Origin: Panopea generosa
Lineage: Eukaryota > Mollusca > Bivalvia > Adapedonta > Hiatellidae
Reading direction: 5' to 3'
Assembly: GCA_029582155.1 (NCBI GenBank)
Contig: CM055902.1
Coordinates: 20,665,049-20,729,048, forward strand
DNA: 64,000 nt
Program-made: the position numbers and the translations under genes
In this document: one piece after another, positions 1 to 14,500 of the stretch
Layout of the letters: each line of letters starts with the position of its first letter
How positions within the stretch are numbered: the stretch's first letter is position 1
Notes under the pieces: generated by a model
Database searches by the model: none
What the model was told of the DNA's origin: nothing
The model's input: only the letters and a program-made list of their open reading frames with translations

Positions 1-320
1 TAAACAGGCACCTGTACTTTGGATCACAAAAGGTTGGACAGTAAAATAAAAATGTTATCATAGACACTGTAGTATGTGTATTTTGGACTTGTTAAGAATA
101 ACAGGAAACCTGTTTACATTAAAAAACACTGATTAATGCTCGCATTACAACAAAGGATTTCAAGCCTCGTTGTTTAAAAAACTGTATGCGAGAAAGTTTC
201 TAGTTACTTGCGGAAAGACTGGTTATAATCCAGTACAATCTGAGGTCTTCCCTCTTCCAACGATTACTGGACATGTATGTGCCGTTCTTGTCTTGAAAAA
301 ACACAACAAAACAAAGATGA

Positions 321-2219
<1,899 letters not shown>

Positions 2220-2552
2220 AATCCAAATGTTTTATGAATTGTTATGTTAAACTAAATCATGTGATCTGATAAATAGAGGGAACAATCTGTACAAGTTGTC
2301 ATGGCAACTTGTTATTTGTGTACACTACAGTACATGCCCTGGCACCAACTCCAGTGGATGACTTCCAAAATTTATTTTGTATAAAAACTTTTGTCAGCTT
2401 GTCATTAACATTTCTTTTGTTACATGGTTAATATATCGTACCATGCCAGCCAAGAGGAAAGATTGACTGTCGTACGTTACTGTTGTTCTCACGAACTGTT
2501 AAGATACAGCTGAACTTTTTACAGAAGCTGACATGAACAGTGAAATAGTTTG

Positions 2553-2558
2553 AATAAA
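2553..2558 (+). promoter_or_regulatory. possible polyadenylation signal of RUVBL2
   Basis: AATAAA lies about 330 bp after the RUVBL2 stop codon, in AT-rich sequence. The position is plausible for a 3' UTR end, but the hexamer is common in such DNA, so this is tentative. Confidence 0.3.
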
Positions 2559-2754
2559 TTGATAAACAATGAAATCTTTTATTTAATTTTCTTGTATACC
2601 AACTGAAAACTGTATATTGAGATAAAAGCAGGCCAACACACATCACACCATGTATGTATAATAACCCTAAATACTACAATTACATTTATACTAAAATAAT
2701 ATAAGTTGGTCAAGCATATATGAAATTACCTGAAACGATTCAAGCAAGAATTTA

Positions 2755-3310
2755 AAACAAGAGTTGTCAGAAAACAGAGATTGGAGGCAAACACCAAAAC
2801 TAAACGCAAAAGTTTAATCTGGGTGTCTACAGACGAAAAATTAAGTCCAAAGCGGCCATAACTTTGCCAAAATGCAACCCCCGAGTTATGGTTCTAGTCT
2901 GCGTGTTCCATTGATGATGGTGAACACACATGCGAATTTTCATTCATATGCAATGAGTGGTTACATAGATATCTTACCTGATAAAAACCTTTAACCTGAA
3001 AAAAAGGCCATAACTGTGCCAAAATGCAACCCAGAGTTATGGTTCGTGTCTGTGTGTTCCATTGATGATGGTGAACACACATGTGAAGGTTCATTCACAT
3101 CCAATGAGTGGTTGCATAGATGTTTTAAACTTATATGCAACTAAACTCAAAGTTTAACCTGGGTGTCCAAGTCCAAAAAGGGCCAATGAGTGGTTGCATA
3201 GATAACTGAAACTTAATTGCAAAAGTTTAATCTGGGTGTCTACAGACGACACCGACGCTGAGATCATAACAATAGCTCTCCTTGGACTTCGTCCCGGCGA
3301 GCTAATAATG
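2755..3310 (+). repeat. dispersed repeat beginning 'aacaagagttgtcag', with an internal tandem duplication
   Basis: It begins 'aacaagagttgtcagaaaac' and ends near 'gtcccggcgagctaataatg'. The same start recurs at 63877 at the right edge of the window. Inside, a block of about 150 bp with 'ggccataactttgccaaaat', 'gttccattgatgatggtg' and 'caatgagtggtt' occurs twice in tandem (about 2853-2990 and 3003-3120) and partly a third time. No coding potential is evident. Confidence 0.6.
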
Positions 3311-4289
3311 TATATTGAAGCAATTGTTGAGACGATCTGTTTGTGTTGCACATGTGATACATGTACTACCTTTACTGGTAATTGACCAGTTCTTGTGTAT
3401 GGTTCTGGTCTTGTATCAACACATACAGTTTATAAATGCTGGATATCCTTCCATATTTCTCAGTTTCGTACCAGTTCATGAAAATGGATCTATATTTGAA
3501 ATAATTCTAACAGCATGCAGTTTTGGGAGAGAAAAAACGTGCAAGCATTTATAGAACTGCCCAAATCGTTGAAAACAAAAGTTAAAAAGTTTTTTATTAC
3601 TCTTATTTCTCTATTTCTAATAAATTTTCTACAAGATTTTATGTGACAATAACAGATTAAACCACACAGCAACCAATCGGATCAAAATTGGCTATTATTA
3701 AGACAATCAACGGTTGGTCATGGGCATAACACTAATTCTCATCGTTTTATATTCCTAACCTGAGAATATGACTGACGGACAAAGTTAATCAAGCAAGACC
3801 AAAAATTGTCTTGATGTAGCAAATAATCTATTTGAATATCTACTTGTGATTTGCGTAGCAGGGTAAATCTATAAACACAACACTTTGTATAGTATCTTTA
3901 TTTTTTAAAAGGAGATTTGATCATACACTGGATGTAAATTTGTAACAAATATATGTTTATATATTGGATTATAAAACATTAAAAATATTTATAGTAAAAT
4001 GGATAGAGAGCAATAGGGACATCTTCAGCTGGACAAAAATTATGGTTGCTATGCCAACAAAATTGGTAAAATTATAAATAAAACCTGGATCATTCAAACT
4101 GAGTCTATGAAATTTGCCATGTGGATAGAGGTAGACAAATCATGGTTGCTATATAGGTTTGGGACTTGTGTTTTGCTTGCAATACTACCTGGCTTATTAT
4201 TAGACTCGACTTCCATTTATGGTCATAATGAAAATAACTACAAAATCTATTTTCACTTTGTAGAATTACAAGTAATGTGACCAATTATG
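3311..4289. other. intergenic stretch, no recognised feature
   Basis: AT-rich sequence between RUVBL2 and PGP. I see no exon with supporting splice sites and family similarity, no tandem array and no RNA gene. The short ORFs here look random. Confidence 0.5.
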
Positions 4290-4450
4290 CAATCAGGCTT
4301 CTGTTTCACCAACATTTTACTTAAATACTTAAAAACTTAATATTTAAAAAGTTTTTAAAAGTTTTGACTGGTTATTTATTTATTATATAATCAATATCAA
4401 TGAAACTATATGCAGTTTTACCGAAACAAGTCTAAAATCATGATCGCCTA
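4290..4450. mobile_element. partial MITE-like element
   Basis: It contains 'tgtttcaccaacattttact' and 'aaaagttttgactggttatt'. Both match, partly as reverse complement, the inverted-repeat element at 45050-45236. Only one half is clear here, so it is probably a diverged or truncated copy. Confidence 0.4.
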
Positions 4451-4837
4451 GCTGCCTACGTTAGATTTCAGTTTTTAGGTATGTGAAATAGCAGTCAGAC
4501 TATTCACAACAGGCATAGTTGTTATTGATATCTTCCTTCTCTGACCACATTGAGTGAAAACCTATATCAATGTGGCTCATAAGGGACACTCTGTTATGTT
4601 AAAACAGAATTTTACGATTGTTCATATATCAAAATTAAACCAATTTTTACTTTATCAACATATAGCTAAATGAAGTATTAAGTTTTACTTTCTGAAACTG
4701 CTAGTTTTGAAAAAATAAAATTTCTCAAAAAAATACTATAACTGATATTTCCTTTGAATTTGTTTCATACCGATATGATTTCGTTTGTCATACAATGTAT
4801 TCTTTAATACTAGAAACCTGTGTGGTTCAGGATAAGA

Positions 4838-5011
4838 ATAGTTAAACCTGTGGAAGTGGCCACCTCTATTAAGTAGTCACCTGTCTTGAGCAACCATAAT
4901 TCAATTTCCCATTTTAGCTTTCAAAGTAAATAAACCTGTATTAAGCAACCTGTCTTAAAAGGCCAATTTTGCCCATTCACTTGACTGGCTGCTTAAGACA
5001 GGTTTGACTAG
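4838..5011. mobile_element. MITE-like element, copy 1 of 2
   Basis: The ends are inverted: left 'agttaaacctgtgg', right 'agacaggtttgact'. The middle contains 'cctgtattaagcaacctg'. A second copy with the same ends and middle is at 6937-7071 in PGP intron 7. At about 130-170 bp with no ORF, it fits a non-autonomous DNA transposon. No target-site duplication was confirmed. Confidence 0.55.
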
Positions 5012-5446
5012 TATCACTTTCAAACTCTGCAGAGAATTCTCCATTTAAGTGTCATGTTCAGTTTACCATTGTTTGTCAAGTTCATTACTGTGGTTAAATT
5101 ACCAATCCATGCGGTTTCAAGTTACCAAATAAGTGATTTCAAGAATAGAACCACTATAGCTCATATATGTCATACATGTTAAGAGGCAACAATTTGTGTT
5201 TTTTATAGAACTTAATAAAAATTCTGCAGTTCTGTGGAGGTAATGAGGTTCTATTAAGTTCATTTTGCATATTAATTCGTTGTTTTTTTTAACCTGTGTG
5301 TGTTAATTTGTTTTTTATTACTTGGGGAGAGCAATCCTGGAACCTTCCTTCCTGTTTGTGTCATAATTTATTCTGTGTAAAAAAAACAATTCATTTATTC
5401 ATTCGAGAATAGCATGAGATCGAAATTTAAAAAAAAGAATACCTTG

Positions 5447-5452
5447 TTTATT
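5447..5452 (-). promoter_or_regulatory. possible polyadenylation signal of PGP
   Basis: The - strand reads AATAAA about 60 bp after the PGP stop codon, the first such hexamer downstream. Spacing and AT-rich context suit a short 3' UTR. Confidence 0.5.
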
Positions 5453-5509
5453 CCATATATATATATTAAAATAAATATCTAATAACAATTATCTAATATA
5501 TAGTTAACA

Positions 5510-8500
5510 TCATATATCTTTTATCATTTCTCCAAAGTGTGCTAACGAGTCTATATAAAACTCGGGTATATGTTTTTCCTCTCCAGCTTGCCGCCGCGCC
5601 TCCACCGAGTCTAGATTATCAACACCTGAAATGAGATGCAGATACTTAACTAAGGAAACATGTATAGGCAATGCCTTCGTTTCACACTGACAAAATTGTA
5701 AGCTTCTTGCAGAAAACATTTGAAAATTTCAATCAAAGAGCATGTTAGTCTGGTCTGACCATTCTTGAATACTATGTTGCGACGTGTAGTATTGTCACAA
5801 AGCAAAATGGAAGGGTGTAATTTGAAGGACAGCAGGCCACCTGTGAATAATGAATAAGTTGGAACAGAAAATGTGATTTTATAGCATCGGATGTTGGCAT
5901 TGTGAATCCAAAGTATTTTCGGTTTATATCATTGCATAAATTGCATGAAAGACTGTTCGTCCTCTGACATACATTTATGATCAATCTGGTGAAAGAACGT
6001 AACTGATGGTATTATAATGCCTGATCACTAGGTCACAGATGGAATTCAATGCCTGATTACTGGGTCACGGATGATATTAAATGCCTGATCACTGGGTCAC
6101 AGATGATATTAAATGCCTGGTCACTGGGTCACAGATGGTATTCAATGCCTGATTACTGGGTCACAGATGGTATTCAATGCCTGATCACTGGGTCACAGAT
6201 GGAATTCAATGCCTGATTACTGGGTCACAGATGGTATTCAATGCCTGATCACTGGGTCACAGATGATATTAAATGCCTGATTACTGGGTCACAGATGGAA
6301 TTCAATGTCTGATTACTGGGTCACAGACGGTATTCAATACCTGATCACTGGAACACTGATGATATTAAATGCCTGATCACTGAGTCACAGATTGTATTCA
6401 ATGCCTGATCACTGTGTCACAGATTGTATTCAATGCCTGATCACTGTGTCACAGATTGTATTCAATGCCTGATCACTGTGTCACAGATTGTATTCAATGC
6501 CTGATCACTGGGACACTGATGGTATTAAATGCCTGATCACCGAGTCGCAGATTGTATTCAATGCCTGATCACTGTGTCACAGATGGTATTCAATGCCTGA
6601 TGACTGGGTCACACAGATGGTATTCGATGCCTGACCATTGGGTCACATACTAATCAAAACCTGATTCCCTGTCTACATTACCTTCTGAACTACTGAAGGA
6701 TAAATATATTGGAAATTGGTATTCCATATCCTTAATTTTTACTTATATCAATTGTGTATAACCTCTTTACCTGGTGATTCAGTTTTTATATTTCTTGATT
6801 TATATCAATATATACCATACCTGTGAGCACAAGAAGAGACCGGAGACCACAATTTCCTGCCATGGCTATATCAGTTTTTAAGCTGCAAAGTAAAAAACCA
6901 GTGTTTATTTTAGCACAATCATGGTGTAACAAATACAGTTAAACCTGTGTTAGTGGTTACCTCTACTAGCAACCACTTAGTTTTAGTCAACCTGTATTAA
7001 GCAGCCACATATCTTTAGGGGTAATTTTTGCTCTTTCCCTTGAGTGGCTGCTTAAGAAAGGTTTGACTGTTTTACAGTTAAATACAACATACAATTTAAA
7101 TAGCACTATTAATCTGATATCACTACGTCTTTTAAGTTGTTTTTTTGAAAAGGCAGTGTCCAAAAAACAAATGTTTATTAATTTGTTAACTTCAAGACGA
7201 TAAAACGCTAAAACTGAAAGACTTGAAAGTAAAAGATGTAATTTGCAGCTGTTTTGATATGAAATGTAAACTTTTTTTCCCCAACAATTTGTCTTTGTGA
7301 ACAATAAAACTTTCCCGAACTCAGAAATTTTGATTAAATGTTGTGAAGACAGTTTTTGTTGTTTGAATATGTAGTGTTATTTTTATGCCATCGAGGGCTA
7401 ACAGACAATCAGTTACCCTAACCACTGTTTCCTGGGATCCTGGAAGGCTAACCAGTACTCATGTACACCTATCTCTACAAGTAACTGATAACATTCGCAC
7501 TTTAATCAGCTGTGAGAGAGGAATGGCAATGAGACTAAATTCGTATATCAATAAATACAGAGTAGGCAGCAGAGATTCCGATTTCACAACCCCTGGATTA
7601 ATAGTCTGATGCATTATCGACTAAGCTATCAGGGCGCAGAGTTTGTAAATATTTATTTGTATTTCTATGTATTTGTTTATTTTTGGCTTGTTTCTTTTAA
7701 ACTACTAATTTATATTTAATTAGTCATAACCATTATTTTATAAATTCTTCTTTATTATTTTTAAAATAATAGTTTTGATAAAAAAACGGGCAAAAAACCT
7801 GTTAACTTACTAGTCGCCCACCATCATCGTTTTCTCTGCCTCCAGTTTATGTATCTTGTGCAGCAGATCAAACATGGTAGTTGCAGGTTTACCAACAATA
7901 ATCGGCTCTCTGCAGGCTGGAATCTTCACAGAAGCTACAATACTACCCGTACCTGAGCATAGACATTATGTTAGACTTTAATCTAAAACATGCAGTGTAC
8001 TTTGGTTCAGAGTATAAAATCATGCTTATGAATTATAAAAATAAATAAATCATCTCTTCTCTGTACAGTTGTCATTCAGTTTTTATTATACAATGGCTAT
8101 TGCTTGTGAGAAATGACATAACTAAATGTTTCATAAACAAAATGTAAGTTCATCATCTAACAAATACTAGCCAAACAAATGTAATTTCTAATGCAATATG
8201 TCAAACACTAGCAAAACAAATATATGTTTCCAAAGTAATCTGTCAAATATTAGCAAAATAAATGTATGTTTCCAAGTAATCTGTCAAATACTAGCCAAAC
8301 AAATGTATGTTTCCAAAGTTATCCGTCAAATACTTGAAAAACAAATGTAAATTTCTAATGCAATCTGTCAAATACTAGCCAAACAAATGTATGTTTCCAA
8401 AGTTATCCGTCAAATACTTGAAAAACAAATGTAAATTTCTAATGCAATCTGTCAAATACTAGCCAAACAAATGTATGTTTCCAAAGTTATCCGTCAAATA

Positions 8501-11500
8501 CTTGAAAAACAAATGTAAATTTCTAATGCAATATGTCAAATACTAGCAAAACAAATGTATGTTTCCAAAGCAACCGGTCAAATACTAACAAACAGATGTA
8601 TGTCATGAAGTCTTCACAGTTATAGTAATATTGCTTTGTACAGATATCAGTTGATTACAAAAATCTGCGAGGAGTTTATTTTGGATTGTGAGACATAAAT
8701 GTACATTTTAAATGAATTATGTTTGTTTGCTCACCTGGTATAACGACATCAGATTTTATCGGTAGGAAAGCATCTTCATTTGTAGCTACAAACAAGTTAT
8801 CAGGATTCCGAGCATATGTCGCTGCCTTTATCATCTTTCTGTAACTATGATGTGGGTCAAATCCCACAAGGACCCCCTTCACCTGTATAAAAGATAACTT
8901 GTCACATGATGTAAAGAGGTATACAACAACAGACTCATTTTTGTTGTTTTTTATAGGATTTAAAGCAATTAAAAAAGTTACAGATTATATACATGTATGT
9001 CAAGTATTGCTATTTTTATTGTCAGAGGAAGATCCCAGACGCGTATACATATTCTCACAATATATAGAGTCATTGGATCGAGACAGGCTCCAACCCAGCA
9101 CCTCAGCAGTAAGAGGTAGGTATATCACGACAAAGCCAGCTTGAGACAGTATTATAAGCACTGACACACCAGAGTATCGTGCCTTCCGCATGCAAGCTGG
9201 GTGCTCTAGCACTACACCTTCACTACAGTTTGAAGGAAGATGAACATGATAGAACAATATGAACATATAGAAAATTCACAATCTATAAACTTTTGGTACT
9301 TACCTCAGGATCCGGTTGCCATTCATGCTGAAACTTGGCCACATCATCAAAACCACTGTCGGTACTTGGTGGAGCATCTGCCTGAAAAATATCATACCTT
9401 CAAGCGGCAATTTCAATAAATTTTCAATGTACATGTATGTAATGCAATTATGAAATTAAAATAACTCAGAAGGTATTCAGACCATAGAAGTATTTTCAGA
9501 AAGGGGCACATGATAATTCAAGAGTCACAACTAAGACTTCAATTATTCTGTCAATTAAGGGATTATATCAGGAAATAATGCTATGAATGTCTTAAAAAAT
9601 GGAATTATTTTTAAAATGGATAAAATACATCTCATTATTATTATTAATTAAAATCTGAATTGTTTGGTATGTGAAATCCCCCAAAACGAGACAAAATCGA
9701 TATCTAAATAAGAGGGGTAAACTTGAAACGAAATCCCCATTCTATAAATAGAAAACACATGAATAATGCTTGGCGACATTCAGACTTTTTCTAAAATGAA
9801 ATAATTTTTATTACGTGTAAACCTTTATAATGGATCAAACTAAAATCAAATGAAATCATGCCACCAATTTAATCCATATTACAAAATATGTTGCAATTTT
9901 AAGCGGGAAATCTATTTAATCTAACCTAGGCATATTGCCATCCCTTTTCAATATATTATTTTGGCATGTAATAATATCTTTTTGGTTATAAAGGGTCAGT
10001 GAGTATATATAGACATCATATATTGGAGAAAAAATGCTTATAGCCAATTTTAAACTTTTGAAAATTCCTGATAAATTCCCTTTTAGAGCATGTCCAGGAT
10101 TTGAAGATAATGTAAGTTTGGTCAATGAAACATGTGGGTGCCAGAGTGCACACAAGGTCAATTAGTGTAAATTTTCATGATTCAGGGGCCATATTGGAGA
10201 AAAAATCTTATAGCCAATTTTAAAATTTTAAAAAATTCCTGATAAAATCCCTTTGAGAGCATTTCCAGGATTTTAAGATAATGTAAGTTTGGTCAATGAA
10301 ACATGTGGGTGCTAGAGTGCACACAAGGTCAAATAGTGTAAATGTTCATGATTCAGGGGCCATAACTCAGACATTAATTAATTTATTTGGCCAGATTGAG
10401 ATCTCCTCCAGACTTTGTCATTTTATAACTTCTGAATAAGTTTGTTTAATATCAAAATGTTGGTGCCAGGGCTGGAAAATTCCACTCATCTGCTCGCCAT
10501 GACGAATGAACATTTGCTCAGTACGAGTAAGATTTAAGAAACTATATAACCTCATATTTCTTTGATATAAAGCATTTAAATAAAAATGTTGGAAAGGGAG
10601 GAAGAGTGGTTATTTTAAGAAATTTCAAGCCCTGGGTACTATATGAACACAATCTAAAATCCAATGGATGACAGCTAGATCACAGACAATAGGGCGATCA
10701 GAATAACTCATGCTGAACCTAGCCTTCGGCTGGAACCAGCTGAATATAACATCTTGAAAATAAGAACAGTCTAATGGTTACAAGCATATTAATAGAATTT
10801 TAACTTTAATAAAAGTATAACCTACCCCCAATCCAATACAGTCTATACCTTCATAGCCTAGCTCTGTTGCCAAACTTGGATTTCCAACCATGTACAATTT
10901 ACCTTTAAACCCAACAGTTTTCAGGTAAAGAGCAGAAGCATAGGCTGTACACATAATGTTCTCCTGCAAACAGATGTTATACTCATATTGAACCTATACA
11001 AGCTGTACACATTATGTTATCCTGCAAACAGATGTTATACTCATATTGAACCTATACAGGCTGTACACATTATGTTGATACAGGCTGTACACATAATGTT
11101 TTCCTGAAAAACAGATGTTATACTCATATTGAACCTACACAGGCTGTACACATAATGTCCTCCTGCAAACAGATGTTATACTCATATTGAACCTACACAG
11201 GCTGTACACATAATATTCTCCTGCAAACAGATGTTATACTCATATTGAACCTATATAGGCTGTACACATAATGTTCGCCTGCAAACAGATGTTATACTCA
11301 CATTGAACCTACACAGGCTGTACACATAATGTCCTCCTGCAAACAGATGTTATACTCATATTGAACCTACACAGGCTGTACACATAATATTCTCCTGCAA
11401 ACAGATGTTATACTCATATTGAACCTATACAGGCTGTACACATAATATTCTCCTGCAAACAGATATTATACTCAAATTGAACCTATATAGACTGTACACA

Positions 11501-14500
11501 TAATGTTCTCCTGCAAACAGATGTTATACTCACATATAAATGAAAACATATCTCTGAATGGTCGTTTCAACTTTGAACATATTTTCAATAAAAAAAATGG
11601 GATAATATGATAAAACAAGAGACCCACGAGGGCCTGAATAGCTCTACTGGCAACAAGTGGAGATATGAACATTTCAGAGGAAACGATTTTTGTAAATTCA
11701 TTTTCAACAAATCTTCTTTAGTAGACCACCATTCAATACTACATGTTGTATATTTAAGGTCTAGGCCATGAACTTCCACAGAAAATGTTTATTAAAGTTT
11801 TGCTTAAAATGTGCTTATAAGCCCTGTGGCGGGGGCATTTGTGATCGAATAAAGTTGGTTAAGAACTTGTCCATGAACTTGTGGTTACATAATTGCTGCG
11901 CAAGTTTGGTTAAAGTTCAATGAAAAATGAAGGTGCTATTTGTGACTACAAAATTTTCCCTATATAATTCTATGTAAAACATTGACCTCTGTGGCTGTCC
12001 AAATTTGACCCCATGAATTGGACCTTAACAAACCTTCTAGTGGACCTAAATGCAATGCTAAATGTAAAATATCTAAGGTCTAGGCCTAAAACTTTCAGAG
12101 AAAATGTGTTTTTAAAATTTCGCTGAACTTTCAGAGTAAAATGTTTTTTAAAGTTTCACTTAAAATGTGCTTATACACACCCGGTAATCTCCCAAACCAT
12201 CACATAAATGTGATGCAATAAAATGTTCGGTAGCATTTCCGGTGATGGTCTGATCACAAGTAATATTGACAAAGGTGAGTCGTCTTCAATGTTTCCGTAT
12301 TTTTCTTGTGTTTAAGAAATAGATAGAGTAGTAGATTAATATTTAATTTTTAAAGAAGAAGTAACAAGGATTATTTATAACTGCCAGTAGGGACTACCCC
12401 ACAGAAGCACTTCCTTTTTCCACTAGTGGTTACTAAACCTGTTTTTTCCTGGGAGAGTCGACCACGTTTTGAAAATCATTTGAAAATGTGCAATGTATTC
12501 AAAATTTGTTATTTAATATGTGTATTATGTTGTATACTTGTTTGTATATACGAGTGTGACGGTATTTTTCGCCCAGATATGAGGAAAATTATATTACTAT
12601 GATTCAATTTGTTTGAGTATTTAGCAAATTAAAAATTGCCCATTTTCAATTCAATCTTGTGTTCAGTTTTATATCTCCCAGACTGCGGCGTGGTCTAGTG
12701 GTAGAGCGTCCGCTTCGCATGCGGAAGGTCGTGGGTTCAATCCCCGGCCGGGTCATACGAAAGACTTTAAAAATGGTACTAGAAGCTTCTTCGCTTGATG
12801 CTCAGCATTTAGAGGAGAGTTCTAGGTCTGGTCGACCCGGTGTCAGTATAATGTGACTGGGTGGGGTATCATACCATGTGTCTGCGGCATGATACTCCAG
12901 TGTGACAGCGCTTAAAATACTGTCTCAAGTAGACACCATCGCGATATGACTGAAAAATTGTTGAAAGCGACGCTAAACACCATACAACAATATATTCTCC
13001 CAGTACATAGTTACACAGAGTCTGTGTTAGTTGTGAACAAATGTTCATAAATAACATATCATTTTCTGAAGCAATGTACATTTTAATAACATTAAGGCCA
13101 TAATGAATTAATTGCTAGATTATTATCCCTGCCTGCCCCCTTAATTTTCATGCTGCCCGACCCTTTTTAGAATACTGCCTCAAGTAGACATTAATGCGAT
13201 ATGACTGAAAAATTGTTGAAACTGACGCTAAAGTTAAATACCAGTAAAACTCTGAATATTTCATAAAAGTCAGTGATTCCTTATTCAAGATATCTAGCTA
13301 ATTCATCATTTGGAGTGTAATAGAGTCAGCAACTGAATGTAAATCAAGTGTTAAAAACAGAAAACCTCACTACTTCTTTACAATAGTTCTCCTCACCATT
13401 GTGTCACATGATCAAACACAGACTGCTCCCAAAGCTGTTTGTTAATGTCAACAAAATATTTAGCGAGGCCGTGGTGTAGTGTATAGCATAATAGCTGCTC
13501 ACACCAGAGGTTATGGGTTCAATCCAAACTCAGACTATATAGTCTCTCAAACACAAAACCCAGTACTGATTCTACCCGGAAACGGTTCCAAAAGCTATTC
13601 TTGAAAGCTCTGCAGTGCTAAAATTCATAAAAAAATTTAAAAACTCAAAATTGCCAATTTTTAAATAATATTTAACAGCAAAAGTCTGGTTATAAAACAT
13701 AAGTTTTACATATTCTCTAATAAAGTCACAAAGAAATTGAAATGTTATTAATTTATTAAAGTTGTTTTTTAATGCAAATTAAAAAATTTCAGATTTTGAG
13801 ATTGAGTTTTACTTTAAGATTCAAAAGTGTGATGAATTTAAACCCAGAGCTTACATGTACATCATTGCCACAATCTAGCTCATATAAATTAAAATAAAGC
13901 AATACTCAGTATGTTAACTGTAAACTCACCATTCAGTTGACTACTGTTAGAAAATATTACACAGCAACATTAAGCAGTGTTGATCAATATTTTAACATAC
14001 TTTTTTTTATTGTTTTATATTTTTGTACTTATGACAATGTTTTGTAAACTGTTTGATCACAATTAACCAAAAGTTATACAGTTGACTGATCGACTGATTT
14101 GCTGAATGTTTAGCGTCATTTTTATACCACCAAGGGCTAACAGATGACCAGTTAGCCTAACCACTCTTTCCTGGGATCCTGGAAGGTTAACTAGTACTCA
14201 ACATAATCATCTTCGCAAGTAACTGATAACCCTTGGATCAATATTCAGACGCTTATGGGGCACGGAGTAATTCTTTCATTGTTGCATGTGAAATTTGATC
14301 TACAATTTACAACTGGTTAATCAATAATGTTTTTCAATTTATTTTTGATAGAAATTCCACGTATGTATATGAAGACTTCACTGAAAATTCACAATTCAAT
14401 GCGCAAGCAAATCTCAAGTTAATAAAAAATAAATAAAATTTATATAAAGAAGTTTAAATGATTGTCATACAGACTTTGAACTCCTACATGAAACTGCATC

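Noticed and set aside
12682-12755. tRNA-Ala-like gene
   Set aside because: A and B boxes are present but the acceptor ends do not pair, and the sequence continues into the SINE body with target duplications. The same applies at 53198, 17722 and 35390.
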